Shown: piece after piece, positions 26,771 to 34,551 of the stretch
Layout: each line of letters begins with the position of its first letter
Numbering within the stretch: the stretch's first letter is position 1
Assembly: GCA_003141315.1 (NCBI GenBank)
Contig: PLLP01000024.1
Coordinates: 101,948 to 165,947 of the forward strand
Length of the DNA stretch: 64,000 bases
From: Phycisphaerales bacterium
GTDB lineage: Bacteria; Planctomycetota; Phycisphaerae; Sedimentisphaerales; Anaerobacaceae
Reading direction: 5' to 3'
Notes under the pieces: model-generated
The model's database searches: none
Seen by the model: only the letters and a program-made list of their open reading frames with translations
What the model was told of the DNA's origin: nothing
Position numbers and translations under genes: made by a program

Positions 26771-26803
26771 CTCAAACTGTGCCGCTTCCACAGACGTCAA
26801 ACA
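26771..26803 (-). pseudogene. Excisionase-like N-terminal fragment
   Basis: Matches 24810-24842 at about 30 of 33 bases. It reads LTSVEAAQFE on the minus strand; the differences between copies are silent or conservative, as expected of former coding sequence. Confidence 0.45.
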
Positions 26804-26898
26804 CTGATCACCCTATGCCCAGCTTACTATGAGACAGTCAGGCTGGGCATAATCGAAGCCGGGAAACCAGTACTTTTAAAAATAATTCCGGCAAATGG

Positions 26899-28281
26899 TT
26901 AAGGTTTTTTTATAACCGAGTCATCAAGGGTGGTTCCGGTTAATTTAATCTGGTAAGGCCACTGCTCTACACCGCTGCCGCCGGCTCTGGCTCTTCGTCT
27001 CATCATCGAACTAGCCCGGTGCTCTGTCGGCGCACCCATCACGACCAGCCACAAATATTCGGTATTTTCCGGTACTTTAAATGTTGCCGTGCCTTCCTTA
27101 TCTTTGCATACATCTCCGTAAACTCGGCTGCCATCTTTCAATGAAGCGAGAAATCCGTAACGCCAGCCGGCTTTTTTAACGGCATTAACGTCTTCAGCAG
27201 CAACAATACCTTTAAAATTCAGGACAACATTAGTTCCTGCAGCAGGCACTTTGAGCTTGATACCATTGTAGCCGTAGTTCTGAGGACATTTCGATTTCGC
27301 TATCCGGTACCAGCCGTCATTGACATCATTAAGATCAGTATGGTGCTGGTTGGCATATTGATGGGCCACCTTTTCTATTCTCGGCAGATCCCAGGTAATG
27401 AATCTGCGGCAGGCATCGAACATTTCGTCATTGAACTGTTCCTGGGTTAAGTTGTACATTTTTTTATAGAGTGTCACTGCGTCCCCTTGCTCTTTGGAAC
27501 GAAGCATATCGCCGTAAAACTCTTTTCCATGCTTAAACGACCAGTATTCCAAAACCTGTGCCGAGTGATACATATTGTCCGGGTGCCCAAACGCCAGATG
27601 GGTTTGATTCATAAAAGCAACCAGGTGATAGTTTTCGAAAGTCATCCATTCCGGTAAAACCTGCCACAGCCCGTATTGGGCAGCCATTTCAGGATTGACA
27701 CCGCCGCCCCGCGCGCCGTCGATACCACTAATAAACTGAAAACAATGAATCATCTCATGAGCCAGGACGCCGTAAGGCGTCTTGTTCACTCGCACTGCAG
27801 GTGTCCACAAAGCCGGGATTTTATCATCGATTCCGCCGCCATATGCCGTTCCATCATTGCCTCCGAATACAAAGACAAGCAGCTTGTATTTATCACTTAC
27901 TGATTTGCCTTTCTGTACCAATTTCAGATCATTGACATAATAGTTATAAAACCGTTCGCACTCCTTAAGCATATTATTGACATCAAAACGCTTTTTCACA
28001 TTCGGGTCAGTCATAGGATTATCGCCATATTCCTTGTCCCAGAAGATGGCAACGTTGTCACTCTGAACCATGTGTTTAAAATTATATACGCTGTTAACGT
28101 CGTTATAGTCATTGTTCTTTGGAACGCGGTCGATTTCTTTCGGCAGATACAGTTTCTTCTCAGTTGAGTTTATTTTCAGTGTTGATTCCTGTGCTGCAGC
28201 AGCCTGATTGACAAAGGGCAGAGAGATAATAGCCAGCATTGCTATGGTTGATAATTTTGTGAAACTGGAAGATGTCATCAT
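26899..28281 (-). CDS. Secreted DUF6055-like putative zinc metallopeptidase
   Basis: 460 residues with a signal peptide (about residues 1-29, cleaved after QAAAA) and AAAGGAG upstream of the start. The core (residues ~70-310) resembles DUF6055: DNVAIFWDKEYG near the start, GVLAHEMIHCFQ carrying an HExxH zinc motif, then PEWMTFENYHLVAF and HSAQVLEYWSFKHG. The HExxH plus downstream Glu suggests a metallopeptidase, but activity is not shown for the family as far as known to the annotator. The C-terminal ~130 residues form a beta-rich domain. It lies 243 bp upstream of the thioredoxin/FG-GAP gene on the same strand. Confidence 0.7.
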   Translation of the reverse strand: MMTSSSFTKLSTIAMLAIISLPFVNQAAAAQESTLKINSTEKKLYLPKEIDRVPKNNDYNDVNSVYNFKHMVQSDNVAIFWDKEYGDNPMTDPNVKKRFDVNNMLKECERFYNYYVNDLKLVQKGKSVSDKYKLLVFVFGGNDGTAYGGGIDDKIPALWTPAVRVNKTPYGVLAHEMIHCFQFISGIDGARGGGVNPEMAAQYGLWQVLPEWMTFENYHLVAFMNQTHLAFGHPDNMYHSAQVLEYWSFKHGKEFYGDMLRSKEQGDAVTLYKKMYNLTQEQFNDEMFDACRRFITWDLPRIEKVAHQYANQHHTDLNDVNDGWYRIAKSKCPQNYGYNGIKLKVPAAGTNVVLNFKGIVAAEDVNAVKKAGWRYGFLASLKDGSRVYGDVCKDKEGTATFKVPENTEYLWLVVMGAPTEHRASSMMRRRARAGGSGVEQWPYQIKLTGTTLDDSVIKKP

Positions 28282-28918
28282 TTAACTTCTCCTTTAACAT
28301 TGTTTATTTGTGAAAAAATGTCCTGCAAACCATTCTATGTTAGTATATATCCCTGCCTATTGTCAAAACATAAAACTGGAGTTTCTAAGGCAGGCTCATC
28401 GCCGTGTATTAAAGCAGTTGGAACGGAATGATCTCGAAGGGCTACGGAAGTGCCAACTGCCGCGCCATACACTTCGGTCGGAGTATTGTAGCCCAATGCC
28501 TGCGAAGAAAATGATATTTCCTGCATTTTTGAAGGTTTATTTTGGAATAAACCAATTAATTATCGGGATAGCGATAATAATTTGTGTTGACAATTTAGTA
28601 ATTTTGTCGATATAGCCTTATTGGGTGCTTAGTTGGTAAAGTGTGTTGGCCTTGGGGCGGCACTACTTGAGGTAGTGAAGTTGCTTAAGGTTGTTGCCGA
28701 AGTTGCCTTTGCTGAACCGTTAGAAGCGGTATTTGTAAGAGGGATGGTTCAGCACGCCGAGGATATTTCGTAGGCGGTGAGATTTAGTCCGCTGCGACCT
28801 GACGGGTCTGGTTGCGGATTGAGCGTGAGGGTTTTGTATTAAGGGGATAGTAATCATCACAGCAGGTTATACACTAAAGTCTATATCAGCATACAAAAAA
28901 GCGAATCCGCAGATTATC
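28282..28918. other. Non-coding stretch with a transposase-like scrap
   Basis: No intact gene. The minus strand near 28450-28500 reads SSQALGYNTPTEVYG, typical of the C-terminal end of IS3-type transposases. From about 28620 to 28850 the DNA is G-rich on the + strand. A minus-strand frame there reads ILGVLNHPSYKYRF between stops, suggesting a decayed gene, but no family is recognised. Confidence 0.45.
28440..28526 (-). pseudogene. Possible IS3-type transposase C-terminal scrap
   Basis: ALGYNTPTEVYG matches the consensus end (ALGY-x-TP-x-EVY) of IS3-family orfB transposases. Only about 15 codons are convincing; no IS ends were seen. Confidence 0.35.
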
Positions 28919-29584
28919 TCATTTGGCTTTGCGGAGTTTTCCGAGAAGGTCTAATGATATTTTGCTTTCTGTCCCAGTGAAGAGTCTTTTAATGTTGGGG
29001 CGGTGACGGATAATCACAATCAAAGGTATGGCGACTGCCATAATCAGCAGCGGCCAAAGACGAACCAAACCCCACTCTGAATTTATAATCATCTCTGCGA
29101 TTAGAAATACTGGAAAAGCAACAGCGGCGATGATTGACGCCAGCGAGATATAGCGTGAAAACACAACCACGATTAGCCAGACGACAAGCGATGCACCTGC
29201 ACAGATTGTATAGTAAGGCCAGAAGCCGAGCGCCGCGCCGAAACTTGTGGCTACGCCTTTACCGCCCCTGAATTTCAGCCAGACGGGAAATATGTGTCCT
29301 GAAACGGCGGCGACTGCGACCAAAAGTGCGGCAAAGAGATTCCACACGGATGGATTGGATGGCAACATCAGCGAAGCGGCCAGCGTCGGCAGAAAACCTT
29401 TGAGCATGTCGAGGACGAAGCACAGATAACCCCATTTTTTGCCGAGAGCTCGCGACAGATTCGTTGCGCCGATATTGCCGGAACCGATACTGCGTATATC
29501 GATACCCTTGGCACGGGCGAAGATATATGCGAATGGTATCGAGCCGACAAAATACGCCGGTATAATCAGTAAAAGGAAAACCAT
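28919..29584 (-). CDS. plsY: Acyl-phosphate:glycerol-3-phosphate acyltransferase PlsY
   Basis: 221 residues from ATG 29584, with AGAGGTG upstream; a GTG at 29590 overlaps the previous stop (GTGA) and is an alternative. It adds the first acyl chain to glycerol 3-phosphate in phospholipid synthesis, using acyl-phosphate from PlsX. Five membrane helices and the three PlsY motifs are visible: motif 1 GSIPFAYIFARAKGIDIRSI-GSGNIGATNLSR, motif 2 (GHIFPVWLKFRGGKGVATS) and motif 3 (near residues 170-185). It is the last gene of the envelope operon. Confidence 0.95.
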   Translation of the reverse strand: MVFLLLIIPAYFVGSIPFAYIFARAKGIDIRSIGSGNIGATNLSRALGKKWGYLCFVLDMLKGFLPTLAASLMLPSNPSVWNLFAALLVAVAAVSGHIFPVWLKFRGGKGVATSFGAALGFWPYYTICAGASLVVWLIVVVFSRYISLASIIAAVAFPVFLIAEMIINSEWGLVRLWPLLIMAVAIPLIVIIRHRPNIKRLFTGTESKISLDLLGKLRKAK

Positions 29585-29586
29585 TG

Positions 29587-30828
29587 TCACCTCTTTTTCT
29601 TTTCGAGTATTGTTTCGTAAAGGCTTATAAGTGATTTCGCGACGCGGCTTATCGAGACGCTCTGCGGAATGTTATCGGCGACAATCGCATTGGCCGCCTT
29701 TTGAGAATTTTCTTTATCCGCAAAATAAACAATTGCTTTCGCCAGGGCTTCGATGTCGCCCGGTTCATCGATTATTCTGCCGTGAACGTTATTTGTGAAC
29801 TGTTCTGCGGCGCCGTTGTATCTTGTGGTTATAACGGGTTTCCCCATAGACAGCATTTCGAGAATAAATCTGCTCGACGGGTCATAAAATGTCGGTAAGA
29901 CGGCTGCATCGGCGGCAGCGGAAATTATTCGCAAGTCGCCGGGCGCCTCAATGAAAGCAATTTTTCTTTCGATACCTAATTGCCTTGCCCTGGCGAGATA
30001 TTTTTGCCTGTTTCCTCTGCCGGCAACTATTAAAAATGAGGGATTAGCGTTTTGCTTCGTTGCCAGGTAAAACGCTTCGAGCAGGACGGCCAGTCCTTTC
30101 AGCCTGAAATTATTTGCAGCGAATAAAAATACGGAGGTCGAAGATCCGCCGTCCTTTTGGCGGGTCGAAGATCCGCCGTCCTTTTGGCGGGCTGTTTCGG
30201 AATCTTTTATTCCAAATTCGTTCAGGATTTTTGAACGCGTTTGTAAAACAGCCCGCCCGTGGCGGGCATCCGGCATAGCGTGAATCTTTACTCCGTTCAG
30301 AATGACAACAACCCGTTCCCCGCCGACTCCGTAATATTTTTTGAACTGCTCCGCCACGTAATTGGAAAGAGCGGCAATAACCGGGCCATCCTGCCGTCGG
30401 CAAAGTTTTCTCTCCGCCCGCAGCAGTACCGTCCGCCGGAAATTTGCATAAGCGGTTAGTCTCTTGAAACCATCGACAAATTTATTCTGAAAACTGGCGG
30501 CGTTTCGTATTATCGCCTCAGGGTAAGCGCCGCCTCGCGGCTGATAAACGTCTGCAAAATCAAACGGCAGAAAACTGTGTATAATATCATAGCGATTTTG
30601 AGGTATGATTTTTTGCAGGGCTTTGCCGAAGGCATAAAAACCGGCTCTGCGTGTCTCCCTGTTTGCAAAAAGGATTTTTATGTTTTCTGTTTCTTTGCCT
30701 GTAGCGGCTAACAGGTCAACGTTGATTCCCTCCTGCTTCAGAGCCTCGACAAGCTCGAAGGCGGAACGCTCCGCCCCTCCGAGGCTTGCGTCTGCACGTT
30801 CGTTAATTATCGCTACCTTAATTTTCAT
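29587..30828 (-). CDS. Glycosyltransferase family 4 (WaaG-like), with in-frame tandem insert
   Basis: 413 residues with a GT-B fold. The N-terminal donor/acceptor half starts MKIKVAIINERADASLGGAE, with the Gly-Gly-x-E loop of GT4 enzymes. The C-terminal half has LLEAFYLATK, VAGRGNRQKYL, and the nucleotide-sugar site around PTFYDPSSRFILEMLSMGKPVITT. Similar enzymes (WaaG) add hexose to the lipopolysaccharide inner core, which fits the neighbouring heptose genes. Residues ~214-232 contain two exact copies of RQKDGGSST, encoded by a 27-nt tandem repeat, in a surface loop; this is not part of the family. The gene stop overlaps the plsY start region. Confidence 0.88.
   Translation of the reverse strand: MKIKVAIINERADASLGGAERSAFELVEALKQEGINVDLLAATGKETENIKILFANRETRRAGFYAFGKALQKIIPQNRYDIIHSFLPFDFADVYQPRGGAYPEAIIRNAASFQNKFVDGFKRLTAYANFRRTVLLRAERKLCRRQDGPVIAALSNYVAEQFKKYYGVGGERVVVILNGVKIHAMPDARHGRAVLQTRSKILNEFGIKDSETARQKDGGSSTRQKDGGSSTSVFLFAANNFRLKGLAVLLEAFYLATKQNANPSFLIVAGRGNRQKYLARARQLGIERKIAFIEAPGDLRIISAAADAAVLPTFYDPSSRFILEMLSMGKPVITTRYNGAAEQFTNNVHGRIIDEPGDIEALAKAIVYFADKENSQKAANAIVADNIPQSVSISRVAKSLISLYETILEKKKR
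30136..30189. repeat. 27-nt exact tandem repeat inside a coding region
   Basis: Two perfect copies (30136-30162, 30163-30189), each holding an inverted pair ccgcc...ggcgg, in frame within the GT4 gene. Confidence 0.9.
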
Positions 30829-30858
30829 TATGGCTATGACCTTTTAATTTTTACCGGC

Positions 30859-31689
30859 TCACCTGTTGTGCTTTTTATCGTGCCGGGCAATCCGGCTTAC
30901 CTTTTTTATTACTTTCATTATGAATCGTTTGTCTTTTCCGGTTAACGACCGGCGGCCTGTATAAGCGAAATAAAAGCGAAGCCTGTCGGTATTTGAGAAA
31001 GATTTTGCCGGCGCCGAGTAGAATAACTGGGCAATATCTTTTACTAAATAATACTGCTTCAGAAACAGCGGTCTGAAAACCCTCGATAAATCTATCAGAA
31101 AAAACCTGCCTGTGCCGTCGTAAAATATGTGCGAAAAATAGAGGTCGCGGTGCCGAAAGCCTGTTTCGTGGAATTTTTTGATAAAAGCAGCAGCATCTTC
31201 AATAAATTTTTTCTTTTCGGATTTATTTATTTGCAGTTCGTAAAAGCAGAGGGGTAATTTTCTTTCGATTGCATCGGCATCAGGAATGTTTTCAGCGATA
31301 AAGAAACTTCTTTTTTCAAAAAGCAGGCCTTTCTGCTCGCCGAAGGCGATGACTTTCGGCGTATTTATGCCGAGCCTGTCAATTTCGAGTGATGTTTCAA
31401 AATCGGTGCGGCCGCAGCTTTTAGCTGCTCGCTGTGCAAACCAGTTTTTAAGCTGGAGCAAAACTGGAGGTGTGTCATATCGCTTAAGATATAAAACTTG
31501 TTTAGGGGAATTTGTTTCAAATTTGATTCTGCTTCTGTATGCAGCGAGGTTTTTCTTGCTGATGGTTTCGCCCGCGGAAAAAGAGAATACATCGTCGATG
31601 GAATTAAGACCCAGTTTTGTAAACGCATCCCTGTAGTCCTGGTCAACGATAAATGAATCTTCAATTTTTATGAATTTCTGATTTCTCAT
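30859..31689 (-). CDS. Lipopolysaccharide core kinase, WaaP/Kdo-kinase family
   Basis: 276 residues, protein-kinase-like fold. The catalytic loop reads HRDLYFSHIFYD (near residues 177-190) and the metal-binding FFLIDLSRVF follows, both typical of WaaP/InaA lipopolysaccharide kinases. An N-terminal strand carries the expected Lys in VLYLKRYD. It should phosphorylate a heptose (or Kdo) of the lipopolysaccharide inner core, in the cytoplasm before export. It starts 8 nt after the heptosyltransferase stop, so they are co-transcribed. The exact acceptor is unknown. Confidence 0.87.
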   Translation of the reverse strand: MRNQKFIKIEDSFIVDQDYRDAFTKLGLNSIDDVFSFSAGETISKKNLAAYRSRIKFETNSPKQVLYLKRYDTPPVLLQLKNWFAQRAAKSCGRTDFETSLEIDRLGINTPKVIAFGEQKGLLFEKRSFFIAENIPDADAIERKLPLCFYELQINKSEKKKFIEDAAAFIKKFHETGFRHRDLYFSHIFYDGTGRFFLIDLSRVFRPLFLKQYYLVKDIAQLFYSAPAKSFSNTDRLRFYFAYTGRRSLTGKDKRFIMKVIKKVSRIARHDKKHNR

Positions 31690-31696
31690 ATTTTTC

Positions 31697-32740
31697 TTAA
31701 AGCAGCCTTTTTGCCGCGTCGCATACCATATCTACGGTAATCGCTTCCATACATTTATGCTGCTTTGCCCTGCATATTTTGTTTGCGCAGGGTGCGCAGT
31801 CAGCCTGTCCGACAATCTTTATTTCCTTTTGCCAGCCCGTATCTGTCCAGGCGGGGTCATTCGGGCCGAAGAGCGTGATGACGTTTCGCCGCAGGGCAAT
31901 GGCGATATGCCGGGGCCCGGTGTCGTTGGTGATAACCAGTTCCGCAATGGAGAAGAGAGCCTTCAATTCGCCGATTGTTAACGGATTTTCTGACAGGCCA
32001 ATCAATTTATTTTTACTCTGCCGGCAGACATCTTTTGCGATTTGGCGTTCCGCTGTTGCGGGCGAGACCGAAACAAAAACTATTGCGTTGAATTCCGAAA
32101 TAAGCCTGTCCGCCGTCTGTGCGAATCTTTGTGCGGGCCAGCACTTGCTCGGCCCGAATGCGCCGCCGGGGACCAGTATAACGACAGAGCCGGCCGGTTT
32201 CTTTAATTGCGGGAATTTGGAGTATATTTGATTCCTATCTTCCGGGCTAACCTTTAGTTCGGGGAATTTTTCTTCCGGCGGGCAGCCGGCTGCCGACGCG
32301 ATTGCAAGATAATAGTCAATCATAGAGCCGGGCTTGAATCTGCCATCCGGCATTTTTTGCGGCGAGAGTCTTTCCGTGAGCAGAAAGCTGCGGCAGTCTC
32401 TGGCGTATCCTGTTCGTTTGGGAATCGATGCCAAAAAACAGGCGATGGCGGATGAGAATGAATTTTTAAAAAGAATTGCCTGCGAGAATTTGTTTTTCCT
32501 GACGGCCATAATAGTTTCAAGGGGATTGCCGGTGTTTTTGATGAGCCAGTCGTCATTGAAATCGCAGGGCGACAAAATCCGGCGGACCGTTTCGCTGCCG
32601 AGAAAAGTTATTTTCGAATTCTTAAATTGTTTCCTTAAGGCTCGCAGGGCGGGGGTGCAGAGAATCGCATCGCCCATCGGGGAGGGAAGCCAGACTAATA
32701 TTTTATCAGCGGCCTGTTCCATTTTGTCTTCACTGTTCAA
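31697..32740 (-). CDS. Glycosyltransferase family 9 (ADP-heptose:LPS heptosyltransferase)
   Basis: 347 residues from TTG 32740, with AGGAA close by; ATG 32722 is an alternative that would shorten it by six residues. The family's N-terminus ILVWLPSPMGDAILCTPALRAL is clear, and the C-terminal donor site includes VPGGAFGPSKCWP, ELVITNDTGPRHIAIAL and TLFGPNDPAWTDT. It transfers L-glycero-D-manno-heptose from ADP-heptose to lipid A-Kdo or to the first heptose (WaaC/WaaF type). The heptose-synthesis genes just upstream support this. Which of the two heptosyltransferase steps it does cannot be told. Confidence 0.92.
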   Translation of the reverse strand: MNSEDKMEQAADKILVWLPSPMGDAILCTPALRALRKQFKNSKITFLGSETVRRILSPCDFNDDWLIKNTGNPLETIMAVRKNKFSQAILFKNSFSSAIACFLASIPKRTGYARDCRSFLLTERLSPQKMPDGRFKPGSMIDYYLAIASAAGCPPEEKFPELKVSPEDRNQIYSKFPQLKKPAGSVVILVPGGAFGPSKCWPAQRFAQTADRLISEFNAIVFVSVSPATAERQIAKDVCRQSKNKLIGLSENPLTIGELKALFSIAELVITNDTGPRHIAIALRRNVITLFGPNDPAWTDTGWQKEIKIVGQADCAPCANKICRAKQHKCMEAITVDMVCDAAKRLL

Positions 32741-32778
32741 TTTCCTGTTTTGGCAGAGGGCGAGTCCAGCCGGACAAT

Positions 32779-33969
32779 TTATTTCCGGTTCTGCATCAAG
32801 TATAAGGTAAGCGCCATTAACTGCAGGACGGTTGCGAAACCGAGAGTAATCAAAATCAGGTCGGACCTTCTTGTTGTTTGCATCGTAAGCAAGATACCCA
32901 CCAGCAGGCAGAAGAAGACCACGACCTGCAGGAGTCCCGCAAGCAGTCTTGCGATGGAGAATTCGCTTCTTGTTTCCAGTCTTCGTATGTTTTGCAGCTC
33001 CCGCAGGATGCTCGCCAGCAGCTGCTGCGGACTTTGCTCCTCTTGCTCTTCTTCGATATTACGCCGGGCCTGAACTGTTTCTTCCGTCTTATAAGTTTCT
33101 GTCTTATGAGTTTCTATTTTAGGAGTTTCTGTTTTAGGGGTTTCTGCCGCAGATGGTTCGACGGAAACGATTCTGCTTCTTCTCGAAGTCCTGGCCGGCA
33201 TCGGGATGTCGCTTTCGGCGGTTTGCGATTGCATCACAGCAGGCGCCAGTGCAGGCGCCGGTGCGGATACCTGTGCGGGCGGAGACGCAGGCGCAGGCAT
33301 CGGCGGCGGGGGGGTGGTGCGCAATCTTGGCCTTTCGAGCCGTGCGGTGTTTTCGATTTTCCGCTGTATTTCAATCTGTCTGTAGTGTCTTTTGACGATA
33401 TTTACGGCCTCTTTCATATTGACCGCACGGAAATCTGCTTCAGGCTGCTCCTCTTTGAATGTCAAAAGCGGTGCGGTGCGGCTCTTTGTTTCGATAAGGA
33501 TTGTTTTGCATCCTGCGCGTTTGCCGGCATCGATATCGCGGGAATCATTGCCGATAGTCCAGGACTGGCTTAAATCGATGTTGTGCTCCTGGGATGCGGT
33601 GATAATCATTCCTGGGTTTGGTTTCCGGCTTTCGCTTTCCCGGCGATACTGCGGCACGATGCCTTCGGGATGAAACGGGCAATAGTAAAATCCGTCGAGG
33701 ATAACGCCTTTCTCCGACAGAAGGATGTTGATTCGCTCGTGTATCTCGCCGAGAGTTTTTTCCGTCAGGATTCCCCTCGCTATGCCCGACTGATTGGTGA
33801 CGACTATGAGCTTGAAGCCCATCTCCCTGAATTCGAGGAGAGATTTTGCGACGCCGCTTATCAGTTTTACCTGGTCGGGGTTATTGATATAGCCTGAGTC
33901 TTCGATTATGGTATCGTCACGGTCGAGAAAAATCGCCTTGTTCTTGTTTTCTACATTTTCCATATCCAC
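32779..33969 (-). CDS. gmhB: D-glycero-D-manno-heptose 1,7-bisphosphate 7-phosphatase (GmhB) fused to a membrane tail
   Basis: 396 residues; GTG 33969 or ATG 33963 can start it. Residues ~12-175 are a HAD phosphatase of the GmhB/HisB-N type: nucleophile DRDDT (Asp16, Asp18), VVTNQSGIARG, the zinc loop FYYCPFHPEG with GIVPQYRRESESRKP, and GNDSRDIDAGKRAG. It removes the 7-phosphate in ADP-heptose synthesis. GmhB normally ends near residue 185. Here about 210 extra residues follow: a Pro/Ala-rich linker, four E-T-x-K-[TI] repeats (15-nt DNA repeats near 33085-33145), a Glu/Gln helix and two membrane helices (about 335-357, 366-388). No stop or second start is visible between the parts. Confidence 0.85.
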   Translation of the reverse strand: MDMENVENKNKAIFLDRDDTIIEDSGYINNPDQVKLISGVAKSLLEFREMGFKLIVVTNQSGIARGILTEKTLGEIHERINILLSEKGVILDGFYYCPFHPEGIVPQYRRESESRKPNPGMIITASQEHNIDLSQSWTIGNDSRDIDAGKRAGCKTILIETKSRTAPLLTFKEEQPEADFRAVNMKEAVNIVKRHYRQIEIQRKIENTARLERPRLRTTPPPPMPAPASPPAQVSAPAPALAPAVMQSQTAESDIPMPARTSRRSRIVSVEPSAAETPKTETPKIETHKTETYKTEETVQARRNIEEEQEEQSPQQLLASILRELQNIRRLETRSEFSIARLLAGLLQVVVFFCLLVGILLTMQTTRRSDLILITLGFATVLQLMALTLYLMQNRK

Positions 33970-33975
33970 AATATC

Positions 33976-34551
33976 CTATTTATAAAAGTCATCCTCAACG
34001 AGACCGCATATTATATGATAAGCCAGCTGGTGAATCTCCTGGTTCCGGGCGGCACAGTCTCCGCCTGCGCAAAAGCAGATGTTCGCAGTTTTTTCGAGCA
34101 GACTGTTTTTCTCTCCCGTGAACGCCACAACCACGGCCCCTTTTTTCTTTCCTTTTTTTGCTGCTGCCAGGATGTTAGGGGATTTTCCGCTTGTCGAAAT
34201 ACACCACAATATATCGCCTTTATTTACGAACGCATCGACCTGCCTGTGAAAAATATCCTCGAAACTGTAATCGTTTGCGACGGATGTTAAAAGCGAAGTG
34301 TCGGTGGTGAGAGCGACTGCGGGCAAAGGCTTGCGGTGGCATTCGAACCTGCCGACCAGCTCCGCTGCGATGTGCTGTGCGTCGGCAGCAGACCCGCCGT
34401 TCCCGCAGATATATACCGTCCCGCCCCTCTTGAACGCCTTTGTTATTGCATTCGCGATAGTGACAATTATATCGACAGAATTTTTTTCGAATTCCGCAAC
34501 CAGTTTCTTGTGCGATGCGACTATATTCTCAATTTTTTTATTCTTTTTCAT
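33976..34551 (-). CDS. gmhA: Phosphoheptose isomerase
   Basis: 191 residues, SIS-domain sugar isomerase. It converts sedoheptulose 7-phosphate to D-glycero-D-manno-heptose 7-phosphate, the first step of ADP-heptose synthesis. Landmarks: GGTVYICGNGGSAADAQHIA, ELVGRFECHRKPLPAVAL, WCISTSGKSPNI and the C-terminal HQLAYHIICGLVE with the catalytic His. The start codon overlaps the hldE stop by four bases (ATGA), indicating coupled translation. Confidence 0.95.
   Translation of the reverse strand: MKKNKKIENIVASHKKLVAEFEKNSVDIIVTIANAITKAFKRGGTVYICGNGGSAADAQHIAAELVGRFECHRKPLPAVALTTDTSLLTSVANDYSFEDIFHRQVDAFVNKGDILWCISTSGKSPNILAAAKKGKKKGAVVVAFTGEKNSLLEKTANICFCAGGDCAARNQEIHQLAYHIICGLVEDDFYK

Noticed and set aside
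28310-28615. 101-codon open frame on the plus strand
   Set aside because: Composition and lack of family do not support it, and the opposite strand shows a transposase-like scrap in the same place.
33085-33395. Plus-strand Cys/Arg-rich open frames opposite gmhB
   Set aside because: They mirror the repetitive linker of gmhB on the other strand and lack any start signal or family.
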